Position numbers and translations under genes: made by a program. The notes below the pieces were generated by a model. It did not search any database and was not told the origin of the DNA. It saw nothing but the letters and a program-made list of their open reading frames with translations. From Smittium culicis (taxonomy: Eukaryota; Kickxellomycota; Harpellomycetes; Harpellales; Legeriomycetaceae), in NCBI GenBank assembly GCA_001970855.1, contig LSSN01005802.1, forward strand, positions 1-13,758: a DNA stretch of 13,758 bases, written 5' to 3'. This document shows positions 1 to 8,260 of the stretch, one piece after another. Position 1 is the first letter of the stretch, and each line of letters starts with the position of its first letter.

Positions 1-1280
1 CCAAGAGAAATAATATTGGCATACAGATTTTTAATTTCTTAGATTTTATTTTCAGTAAGAAATCGTTTTAGCAATCAATTATTAAGCATCATTTTTTGAT
101 CAGAAATTGCCATAATCTACTACAAATCCATTCGTTAATTATTACTTTGTAATTATTGGCACTTATTTTAAAATCGTTTATTCATCTCTGAATATCCAAT
201 GGCAATTCGTAAAATTCGATTTTCAAATACTTTATTTTTCATATTAAATTCGCTTTTAGATCTATAATTTATAATTTATTTGCAATTTTGCAAGTAAATT
301 TCTAACATTTAACTATTATTTATACTTTTGGATCAAAAAACTAAAAATTTATCTTTTAATAAAAGATACACAACTTTAAGAATTTTTTTCTATTTCTAGC
401 TAGAAACATGAATGACAGTCATTTAATGTCTGCCAAAGTAATATGCAATAATTATGTGCTAAATCGCTCTGATTCAAACCATTCAATTATCGCCATTTAG
501 ATATTAGACAGATCCAAAAAATTAATCTATAAATGATTATATTATATAGTGATATATCAGACACTCAAAGCTTTATTTTAATAATCTAAAACACCAAATA
601 AAAATATAATCTTAATACTGTCTCGCATAATAAGTCAAAAAATGATGTCCCTGAAAATGTTAAAAGTGATTTGTACAGCATCTAAATACCCTTTTACATC
701 TAAGCTAACTTATTTTATATAATCTAACATTATATAAAAAAATATAAAAATACAGTTTGAAATTCATTTTGTATCAATATTGTAGTATGGTAGACCTATC
801 ATTCAGTCATATAACTAAAACAAATGTTATGTAAGATATAATTCATTGTATATTTAGGGTACTATATAGTTGAATAATGTTGTACCAGGACAGCATTAAA
901 CTGTTTTTAGAATTTGTCTACCAAGATTGGATTAATTTATTATTACTGAAATCTAATCAAACAATAAGCTTACCATTGATATATGGACAAAATCAAGAAA
1001 AATATCCATGATGAAATATAGATCTATTTTTTAATTATTAATAAATTTAAAATTTAGAACAGTATAACGATAATTTATTAATGTAGAAATCGTCTTTTAA
1101 ACATCAATGAGTTTAAACAGACAATACTTATAATAAATAAATTAAAATGTGCACAAATTATATAGAGTAAAATGTATAAGGATAAAAATACTTATGATAT
1201 AAATGATAATTACAATATACATAGTAAGAAATTGTAAATTATGCGCAAGGGGTAGTGTGAAGGGTGATGTAATTATGCGA
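1..1280. other. AT-rich intergenic region downstream of the transcription factor gene
   Basis: There is no supported gene on either strand. The longest feature that looks at all coding is a 30-codon plus-strand ORF at 408-500, too short to separate from chance. On the minus strand this is the 3' flank of the transcription factor gene; a possible AATAAA poly(A) signal (TTTATT on the plus strand, 1074-1079) lies about 200 nt after the stop codon. Otherwise it is low-complexity A/T sequence. Confidence 0.6.
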
Positions 1281-4075
1281 TTACTCAACACTGAAAAGTA
1301 GCTTGGATAATTCAATATACTCTATAAGCTCGTTCTCAGTTTTAGGGATTGGGATATCGATTAACTCAAGATTTTTTAGTATTGAATCGCACTGCAAGCT
1401 ACTGCTTGATATGTTAGGAAAGCAAGGATTAATACCAGAAAATTCGCTGATTTTTGGCACGTTTAAGATATCAAATTCGTCAACTTTTTTTCTTTTCGAG
1501 TTATTGAAAAGCATTTGTTGCTCGTCAAACTCATTCAATGCAAGGAATGAGTCATATGGAAATGTATATTCGAGCATATTGGAACTTCCAGATAAGTTCA
1601 AACCAATTTCGGCGGGATCAGTTAGTGTAAACAAAGGATAATTACTCGGGATATTAGGATAGGATCCATTGAATTTTGTTAATAAGCTAGGCTTGTTAAT
1701 ATTTTGAAACGGGTCAAACTCAGGAGAAGGAATTGTAGGGATGATACTAGTCGGGTCGTTTTGGGGATTAGTAACGTCTGATTCTATTGCATTTTTAATA
1801 GAATAGTTATTTAGGGAGTTCAAGGGCCTAATCCGAGTTTCAGGCAGCTCAACATTTCTTGTTGCAATAATATTGTACTTGAGCCAGTTACCAATGAATA
1901 TATATTTATATTTTGGGCAATCACTATTTACAGAACAACATAAATAATTGAACAGCGATGTCTCTAAGCATATATACCATAGATTGGTATCGCTATAAGA
2001 TATTTTAGTGGTATTTAGCTCTTTGAAATGTTTTATAAATTTTTTGTTTTCAGACTTTGATTTCAAGTAGATACCTAGGTTTATTTTAACACATTTTTCG
2101 TAATCAGAAGAAACAGTAAAGAACCTGTTATAATTTTTGAAAATTGTGTCTACGCTCTTGTACGAAGATTTAATCTTTCTGTACTTTTTATGCTCTGATA
2201 GCTTATTTGAATTAAAAAGGATACATGCGGCTAAGTATGTTGAAAATCCTATAATAACATTTCCGTGTGTAACGTTGAAGCAGTTCGAAGACCAGTCTAA
2301 TAAGTCGATTAGTCTTATTGAATAATCTATGCATAATTCTTTTGAGTTTTTACAATGCAATAAATGAGCCTTGCTGAGAGAGTATGTTACAATACGAGAT
2401 GAATTTAAAATGATTTTAGCAGTGTAAAAGACTAGTGAAGAGTAAAAAAAGCCATTATACTTTTTTGTATAATTGAATTTTTTATCGGGATTATTTGGTA
2501 TAGTATAATTTTTTTCAGGAGATAAGGGTCCAAAATGTGAATTAAAATCAGCCTCATATTTATCAAGTCTTTTATTAAGTCTATCATACGATAAACTCAA
2601 GTCATTTTTGTCTTTCAATAATGAAATCCGGATTCTGTTGGTAAATGAAGTAATGATTCCTAACTCGATATAAGCTTTAACATAGAGCCAAAAAGTATCA
2701 GTTTTTTTTCTTTTCGTTTTGATAAAATTATTCATAATGCTAAGGTCATGGATGTTTTTATGTTGGGCATTATGATTAAAGTAATAGTCATTAGAAGGTA
2801 AATTAACACAGGTATGATCATTCTGGATCCAGTTAGGCGTTCCATAACTAAGGCTAAGAGAAACATTAGCAACGAAAACATACCACCACACTCTTCTTTT
2901 ATACTCATCTTCTCTCCATTCGCTAATCGAGTTATAAAATTTCTTTTTAGTATCAATTTTATGTAGCCTTAGATGATATGCATGCCTAAAGTGAGATTAG
3001 AGAAAATAAATTTATTTTAAGGTAAACAAATTCGTTAACGAAATACATATATAAATATATCTTTACTTTGTAGCAGTTCCTGTTTATTAAAGGTAAAAAA
3101 ATAATGTTTAGGAAGATTTTAGATAAATTATGTTTGTTTGAATATGAGAGTAAAATAATTTTATATAAATAGGTACTAACTGATGAGTAGGTGAACTTTT
3201 TCGCTGGATGAGATACCAATAAAGTGTAGGGATAAGATGGATAAAGAAAAAATTTGATCCAAGTTTGCAGTGCTGAGATTATTTAAAAACAATTCGAATG
3301 CCAAGTTCGCATAATTGGAACCGCATAGATATAAGTTATTATTAAAAAAGTAGTGGTTGTCTATAAATTTGGCGCCATAAGACATGAGGGTAAGCTTCAT
3401 AATTAATGGGATTGTTTTTTGCTTTATTTTCATTCCAAGGTAAACTTTGCTTACGAGATATTGGATCCAAGATATATCAGATAGCTTATCGACTATTTCA
3501 AGGAGTAAGTCATCCTGTATTTGCACATATCCGAGTTCTAAAGAAGATTTTCTCAAGATAGAGCCAAGGTCAAGCGGACAAGATTTTTTTGAGTTTTTTA
3601 AAGCTAAATGGTCAGAATTAGGCTTCAAATGCATATCAGTATGCTGCAAGCTTTTTCGATCTTTAATAATGGGCACTTTAATGGATACTGATTCCGCCTC
3701 AGAAGTTGGTAAATTTATATAATTGCTTGCTTTTTTCAGTGAATCGTGGATATTTAAAATTTTCTTTTCGATTTTTTGGAAAGATTTCTTTAATTCGTTA
3801 CCATGCTCAAAGGTTTGATAATCGCAAGTACGATTATTTAACAAACAGGTCGAGCAGGTTGGACGGATTCCATCACATTTAATTTTCCTCTTCTTACAAA
3901 TCAAGCAAGAATGGAAGACTCTTTGGGCGGTTGGCGTTTTAAAAGTTGTGTGAAAATTGAGGTTTATGTCGAGCTTATCGAGTTCATTATTGTCGTTAAG
4001 CTCCTCGACGCTAAAAGAATGCAAATGATCTTCGAAATTCAGGGGCTTTTTCTTGTTATTTTCAGTCACAAACAT
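1281..4075 (-). CDS. Zn(II)2Cys6 fungal transcription factor, three exons with a 13-nt microexon
   Basis: Predicted nuclear sequence-specific DNA-binding regulator. Exons run 4075-3181, 3079-3067 and 2985-1281; joined they total 2613 nt (870 residues plus TAA). Residues 57-84 hold a Gal4-type zinc cluster, C57-X2-C60-X6-C67-X6-C74-X2-C77-X6-C84, with the basic run KKRKIKC between the second and third cysteines. A weak linker with charged, coiled-coil-like character follows (about 90-120). Residues about 190-460 match the fungal-specific transcription factor domain: SILSLHFIG, then HAYHLRLHK, then KRRVWWYVF near 332-340 and SYGTP at 349-353. The C-terminal third is rich in N, S, P and T, carries a KRKK cluster near 800, and ends in an acidic/hydrophobic stretch that could be an activation region. 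The start is the first ATG after an in-frame TAA. The gene stands alone, so its targets are unknown. The domain family is certain, the exon structure very likely, and the biological role unknown. Confidence 0.93.
2986..3066 (-). other. Intron 2 of the transcription factor gene (81 nt)
   Basis: The donor is GTAAAG and the acceptor CACTTTAG, with a branch-like CTAAT about 10 nt before the acceptor. The downstream reading frame is closed by a TAA just before the acceptor, so the exon cannot start further upstream in that frame. Confidence 0.8.
3067..3079 (-). other. 13-nt microexon (exon 2) of the transcription factor gene
   Basis: Exon 1 ends one base into a codon before a GTTAGT donor. The following exon must enter two bases into a codon after CTTTAG. 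Only an inserted segment of 3n+1 bases reconciles them. GAACTGCTACAAA is preceded by AAACAG and followed by GTAAAG, and supplies exactly 13 bases. It encodes the stretch R-T-A-T-K across both junctions, placing the joined protein in gap-free register with the usual LLIGIAVRMALDLGLH-like segment of the family (here LLIRTATKHAYHLRLH). This is inferred from sequence; no transcript was examined. Confidence 0.82.
3080..3180 (-). other. Intron 1 of the transcription factor gene (101 nt)
   Basis: The donor is GTTAGT and the acceptor AAACAG, with a possible branch site CTAAAC about 30 nt before the acceptor and a T-rich tract between. An in-frame stop (TAG) overlaps the donor, so the intron must be removed to continue the protein. 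Confidence 0.8.
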
Positions 4076-4274
4076 TACATGAATGTGGTAAAGTATAAGA
4101 ATTTAGCGAGGAAAAGTTGGAAAGAAATTTGTAATTATGTTTAGTACTATTAGTATGGGATTTTTTTTGAAATATTGAGTTTAGAAGGTTCATGCTCAGA
4201 AAAATATCATAGAATATCCATCTAATTGACTTTTTTTTAATAAAAGGAAATATTTCCATACTTGAGATTCAGGA

Positions 4275-4301
4275 GTAATAAAAACCCCTGGATTTTATTA
4301 C
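4275..4301. promoter_or_regulatory. Perfect 9-bp inverted repeat flanking a CCCCT core, upstream of the transcription factor gene
   Basis: The arms GTAATAAAA (4275-4283) and TTTTATTAC (4293-4301) are perfectly complementary around a 9-nt centre, ACCCCTGGA. The centre contains CCCCT, the core of the fungal stress-response element bound by Msn2/Msn4-type factors. It lies about 200 nt upstream of the start codon, a plausible promoter position. Function is inferred only; A/T-rich arms can arise by chance. Confidence 0.3.
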
Positions 4302-4631
4302 ACTGTGTTTTTTGCGACTTCTACTTGGAATACTATTTTACCTTCAAAATATAACAGTATTATTATTTTAGCTTCAATAATCAGGTTTTATCCAAAATTA
4401 AGACAAATATAGCAGAAACAATATCAAAACATTTCTTCATAATAGCGAACTAAGCTAGAAAAAAGCATAAATAAATAGAAATATACTTGGTTTTTTATTC
4501 CTTATATTTTTTAGTCTGATGTATTGAAATAAATCTAATTCTAATTGCCATAACCAACCAATCATAACCCCGTTTCCCCATTATTTTTTAGCTGAGTCGA
4601 TAATATTGATAATATCAAACCCAAAGTTTAT

Positions 4632-4643
4632 TGACTATAGTCA
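4632..4643. promoter_or_regulatory. 12-bp perfect palindrome TGACTATAGTCA
   Basis: This is a fully self-complementary 12-mer with TGAC half-sites facing outward, about 560 nt upstream of the transcription factor start. TGAC half-sites are typical of bZIP binding sites, but this spacing is not a standard AP-1 or CRE site. Possible dimeric protein-binding site, unproven. Confidence 0.22.
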
Positions 4644-4830
4644 CGGTATTTAAACCAGGGCTTAGTCATTCCATGGTATAGCTAGGCTTTCAAATCATTA
4701 ATTTCTTGTCCTTGTCATATTTCTAGTTCCCATTTACTTTATACTTACTCTTTTAATAAAAATCTATAACCGCCTATTCCATCACAGTAATCACAAAAAA
4801 TTAAATATATTTTCATGCTTACTAGACATT

Positions 4831-4905
4831 ATAACAGCCGGGAGTGTAACAGATATATCAGTGATCTTAATGTTGATACGAAATTATGAGATCAACGGCT
4901 ATTAT
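4831..4905. repeat. Imperfect hairpin with 10-nt arms
   Basis: ATAACAGCCG (4831-4840) and CGGCTATTAT (4896-4905) pair over ten positions with one G-T type mismatch around a 55-nt loop. It could be the worn ends of a tiny foldback element. No target-site duplication was recognised. Confidence 0.3.
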
Positions 4906-5102
4906 ATTTAATAGCTATTCCATCTAGCTGATAATGACTCGCGGTAATATTGGTCAACATCGCTTACATAGATGTTTTATTTCGAATTTTAGAACTTTTT
5001 CTATCATAATGTTCATAGTTTGTGAGCTTTACTTATATTCTTCAATATTATCAGAAAATCCCACTCTATGAATTATATGGTACAGATAATAATTTATTCT
5101 AA

Positions 5103-5295
5103 TTAACCCTTTCACGGGAGGTAGACTATTTTTGAACTACATAATATTGTCAATTATGTTAAATAAGGATATTATAATTATGATACTCATCCATCCATTA
5201 ATTTACTGTATAAAAGCTGCAAATAATAAGCTTATAAATCATAAACGAATCACTAAATCAATTTTTTAAAATTTTTTTCGACAGGAAAGGCTTAA
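5103..5295 (+). mobile_element. piggyBac-like miniature element, copy A (TTAA flanks)
   Basis: A 185-bp element (5107-5291) is bordered on both sides by TTAA, the target duplication of piggyBac transposons. Its left end begins CCCTTTCACGGGAGG and its right end, read inward, begins GCCTTTCCTGTCG. It has no coding capacity, so it would have depended on a transposase from elsewhere. It shares its left terminus and an internal stretch (TATAAATCATAAACGAA at about 5233-5249) with the reverse complement of copy C at 7307-7502, and its left end with copy B. Family relationship is seen directly; the superfamily is inferred from TTAA and the CCCTTT termini. Confidence 0.72.
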
Positions 5296-5640
5296 TTTGA
5301 ATCCTCATAAAGAGTATCCCACTTATGTAGCATATTATTGATTAAATTAGAAGTGAAGGTGTTATTGTTTATACATAATTGAAAACTAATCAAATATTTC
5401 TATAATGTGTAATTTGACTCCTCCAAGACCTCTCTCTTTAGTTTAAAAATTATAATTGGATATATTATCTAAGAATACTCTTATATTGAGTATATAGGGG
5501 ATCTTTATAAGAGAGCGCTTTTAAGCATAAAGAGATACACTGCATGAAATTTCATATTTAGTTATTATTCATAAAAAAAGCCTAGAATTTTTTATTAGCA
5601 TTAAGTACTTAATAATAATGTATAAAAATCAATGCGTCTT
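5296..5640. other. AT-rich spacer between miniature elements A and B
   Basis: No gene is seen. The sequence near 5489-5525 resembles the terminal repeat of the element at 5949-6146 (TATATAGGGGAT, then GAGAGCG and CTTTT), and may be the left end of another copy interrupted by copy B. Confidence 0.35.
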
Positions 5641-5839
5641 TTAACCCTTTCAGGAGCGGTTGGCTTTTTTTGAACTGCCGAAATTATCCAACCATTTGAA
5701 ATTATGATAAATCATAAAAGAATGATAATAATTTATTGGCTAACATAAAATGCACATCCAATAACTAATAGTTTTTATTTGGCTTATCCAATTATGATTT
5801 TTAAATATGTTTAAGATTGTTGGCCCCGGAAAGGGAAAA
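5641..5839 (+). mobile_element. piggyBac-like miniature element, copy B
   Basis: A 191-bp element (5645-5835) with left end TTAA-CCCTTTCAGGAGCGG and right end, read inward, CCCTTTCCGGGGCCAA. The left flank is TTAA, but the right flank is AAAA, so one target-site copy has mutated or the insertion was imprecise. Near the left end it shares TTTTTGAACT with copy A and CCAACC-type sequence with copy C. It is non-coding and similar in length to A and C. Confidence 0.66.
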
Positions 5840-5948
5840 GCTCCTAGGATAATATTAAAAGTTACTGAATATTCAGGTCAATGACTTTAAGCTGCTGAAA
5901 TGTGCTTTCTTTTTTAACAATCTCATATTTGTTCATTATTTAAATTAG
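5840..5948. other. Spacer between copy B and the 34-bp terminal-repeat element
   Basis: A short AT-rich spacer without a gene. Its first bases (CTCCTAGGATAATATT after AAAAG) resemble a worn inward-facing end of the 5949-6146 element family. Confidence 0.3.
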
Positions 5949-6146
5949 TATATGGGAGATTATTTCGAGGAGCGGAACTTTTCCTATTTAGTTTTTCCTA
6001 CTTTGCAGCATCATTTTCATATTAAATCTTATTAGAAAATATAATTGAATCGTTTATCTGATACAGCCAATACCGTTACCGTATAAAATAAGCAAATATA
6101 GTTTTTTTTAAAAAAAGTTCCGCTTCCCCTAAGAATATCCCATATA
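5949..6146. mobile_element. Miniature inverted-repeat element with 34-bp termini, probable TA target site
   Basis: The left end (5949-5982) and the reverse complement of the right end (6113-6146) agree at 28 of 34 positions, both starting TATATGGGA and both ending AGCGGAACTTTT. The remaining ~130 bp is AT-rich and non-coding. If the outer TA at each end is the target duplication, the element is 194 bp (5951-6144) and could belong to the Tc1/mariner group; the exact boundary and superfamily are uncertain. It is unrelated in sequence to the TTAA-flanked copies nearby. Confidence 0.62.
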
Positions 6147-6632
6147 AACATCAATTGTTAATTTGATTTATCTATTTGATAATATTCTGGATCACTTTGA
6201 TAGTTCAAAAAAGTTCAAATGTCACTCAAAAGGCTAATATTCAGAATTTATGGAAATCTAGATTGTATTTTTCATAAGAAAGTTTGTGATTTACTAATTT
6301 TAATAAATATTTGTTATTAAAAAAATGTTCATAACCTGTGTTAATTAAATTTTAAAAAAGCTTTTTTTATTGTTTTATGCTATGCTCGGGATATATTAAA
6401 GAATAAAATTAATTAGTAAACACCCAGCATGAATGTGTATTTAATTATTATCGTCTTATTATATCAGATAAAAATAGAAACATCTTGAGGATGCATAATA
6501 CATAATTTAAATTTAGTTCTATATTCAATAACAATAACCATAGTTTTAGTGAGCTAATTTTTGTTCAAAAGGTCAAGGAATTACCTCTGTTTCTGAACCA
6601 AAAAAGAAATCTCGGTTAAGAAAAAAACCAAG
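6147..6632. other. AT-rich intergenic region upstream of the decayed small-protein gene
   Basis: No gene is supported. Bases 6202-6236 weakly resemble the inward-facing end of the TTAA family (GTTCAAAAAA through CAAAAGGCTAA), but no matching second end was found. The last 200 bases would be the promoter region of the broken gene that follows. Confidence 0.4.
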
Positions 6633-7013
6633 ATGTTTAAAACAAGCGCGATGCTTATTCTTCTTTGAGCCTGTTTCAACATTGACTACTCTCAGTCGAT
6701 AGGAAATGTTGAATATAATAATTCTTCAAATGGCGAATTTACTGAAAACTATAAAAATACCAAAAGGTTTGAATATTGCATCAGCTTTTTGTATTCAAGT
6801 AATTCAATGAGAATCAAGACTCTCGAGGACTCGGAAGCGTTGATATAAGATGGCCATTACTGCGTTAAACTGGTAGCCAGAAAAGATATATGTGGAACTT
6901 TTACAGATAAAAACTTTAAATCAACATTTGGTCTATCGAGTGCTTTCAGTATCAGAGTGGTACCTAAAAAAGGTACCTGCAATTATCGAAGAAAAAAAGA
7001 TAATTTCCATTGA
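6633..7013 (+). pseudogene. Decayed gene for a small, possibly secreted, cysteine-containing protein
   Basis: From ATG at 6633 one frame stays readable for 127 codons to TGA at 7011, interrupted only by TGA at 6666 and TAA at 6846; at this base composition about nine stops would be expected by chance. GC is about 33%, higher than the flanks. The first residues (MFKTSAMLILL, then ACFNIDYSQ) look like a signal peptide cut by the first stop. The mature part has four cysteines in the contexts EYCIS, HYCVKL, DICGTF and GTCNYRR. The segment SSAFSIRVVP is loosely like a Greek-key (beta/gamma-crystallin-like) strand, which is speculation. An AATAAA lies at 7065-7070. It has no recognised family. It could also be chance, so confidence is moderate. 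Confidence 0.45.
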
Positions 7014-7306
7014 TTTTTTATTTATTCATTTTTCGATAGATTAGAATATTAAATTTTGTTTGTAAATAAATTTTTTGGTAATTTGAAGCTTTATAAGCTC
7101 TAATATTATCTGATAAAGAGGTTTGTAAATTTGGTCTTATATTTTAGTAATTACATATAGAATGATAAAATGAAAGGGATGTTGTGGTAGTTAACAACGA
7201 ATTATGTACTCGACATTGAGATAATTTCCGAATTGAAATTTTATTTATTTATTGTATTTTTTTTTTTTTTGCAACTATTAATAGAAGACTGGCTTTAACT
7301 CTTTCT
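7014..7306. other. AT-rich spacer with a 14-T run
   Basis: No gene is seen. A run of about 14 T at 7257-7270 and a TTAACTCTTTC at 7295-7305, a near copy of the terminal sequence of the element that follows, are the only features. Confidence 0.4.
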
Positions 7307-7502
7307 TTAACCCTTTCCCGTCCAGAACTCTTTAAAATGATAAATTTAATGGTTCGTTTATGATTTATAATCAAGTTTATTATTTGCTGTTTATTTAAAG
7401 CATACCAATAATTCTTAATGGCTCAGATTTATGCTATTTTTATTGATGGCGGTTGGCTAAATTTGGTAAATCAAAAATATCTGCCTCCCTATAAAGAGTT
7501 AA
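7307..7502 (-). mobile_element. piggyBac-like miniature element, copy C (TTAA flanks)
   Basis: A 188-bp element (7311-7498) flanked by TTAA at 7307-7310 and 7499-7502. Its plus-strand left end is CCCTTTCCCGTCCAG; its other end, read inward, is CTCTTTATAGGGAGG followed by CAGATATTTTTGA. Read in reverse it aligns with copy A from end to end, including the internal TATAAATCATAAACGAA and AGCAAATAATAA stretches, so it is inserted in the opposite orientation to A. There is no coding capacity. Confidence 0.72.
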
Positions 7503-8032
7503 AATGACTTAATATCTTGTTTCTCTATTTTAATTTGAAAAAATAAAAAAAATATAACTGTCAATTGTTTTAAATCTTTTGAAAATTAAAAGTTCTATGA
7601 CTGATATTAATTGCATATATTAAATAAATTTGCTTGATTTGATTTCTTAACAGTCCTTTCATATCAATCTAAAAAATATCATGGACTTAACTAGCCTCTT
7701 TCACATACGACTAAGACTATTTCTAACATAAACAGGAAAAAATATTATAGGTTGTATTTAAACTGAAACCGCATGGATGAGTAATTGTGCTTAAATTCTT
7801 GAATATGAGAATAATTTCAGTGAAGGAGATATAAAAAATGCGCCCAGAAAAAAATTATAAAATTTTTTGCTTAAATTTGCTATTTTTCAGCTTTTATAAC
7901 TACCAAAAAAAGTCAGATATTTAGTTAAGACGGATTTTGAGCCATTGAGTAAATGTTTTTTTGAATTATTTACTTGAGTCATAACTTTAATAAAATTTAA
8001 TAAAAACAAAATTTTAAATTGAGGAAAATAGA

Positions 8033-8112
8033 AGCTGGATATAAAGTAGAACTAAGATAGTTTATTTGCTGAAACTAAGGTCTTTGGACATTGATGTTAT
8101 ATATATCCAGCT
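8033..8112. repeat. Foldback with 11-bp perfect arms
   Basis: AGCTGGATATA (8033-8043) and TATATCCAGCT (8102-8112) are perfect inverted copies around a 58-nt loop, with partial pairing extending outward (GAAAATAG against CTATTTC). It resembles a very short foldback element or a structured non-coding segment; no target duplication is clear. Confidence 0.4.
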
Positions 8113-8240
8113 ATTTCATCCCGTGCTAATATTTTGTATTTAATTAACCAATTAAATGCAATTCCTATTTATTCAAAGAAGGCTGAATTCTCATTTTCTT
8201 TTATGATCAGCTTAATTTCCTTTGTGTAAAGCGAAATGTT

Positions 8241-8260
8241 TTCTATATAATTATATAGAA
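8241..8260. repeat. 20-bp perfect palindrome
   Basis: TTCTATATAATTATATAGAA is self-complementary over all 20 bases. In such A/T-rich DNA it may be fortuitous, though it could extrude as a cruciform. Confidence 0.4.

Larger units (their letters stand above)
4076..5102. other. Upstream region of the transcription factor gene
   Basis: This AT-rich intergenic stretch is presumably the promoter and 5' leader of the minus-strand transcription factor gene, as no gene lies on its other side before the transposon cluster. It holds three symmetric motifs listed separately (4275-4301, 4632-4643, 4831-4905) and a minus-strand ORF (4259-4062) that overlaps the start codon of the main gene in another frame. 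No TATA box can be singled out in such A/T-rich sequence. A 45-codon plus-strand ORF at 4934-5071 is probably chance. Confidence 0.5.

Noticed and set aside
408..500. 30-codon plus-strand ORF
   Set aside because: Too short, no supporting context.
1303..1641. 112-codon plus-strand ORF
   Set aside because: Lies entirely antisense to the last exon of the transcription factor gene; the composition follows from the sense codons.
2137..2325. 62-codon plus-strand ORF
   Set aside because: Antisense shadow of the transcription factor exon.
2986..3219. 77-codon minus-strand ORF
   Set aside because: Spans the two introns and the microexon in a different frame; no domain features.
3447..3722. 91-codon plus-strand ORF
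   Set aside because: Antisense shadow of exon 1 of the transcription factor gene.
3911..4144. 77-codon plus-strand ORF
   Set aside because: Mostly antisense to exon 1, with no family resemblance.
4934..5071. 45-codon plus-strand ORF next to miniature element A
   Set aside because: Short and without recognisable features; chance is sufficient.
6202..6236. Fourth copy of the TTAA-flanked family (one end similar at 24 of 35 positions)
   Set aside because: No matching opposite end at the right distance, the expected span would overlap the 5949-6146 element, and the TTAA is changed.
6958..6978. Two GGTACC sites forming a short hairpin
   Set aside because: Lies inside the decayed reading frame and is small enough to be coincidental.
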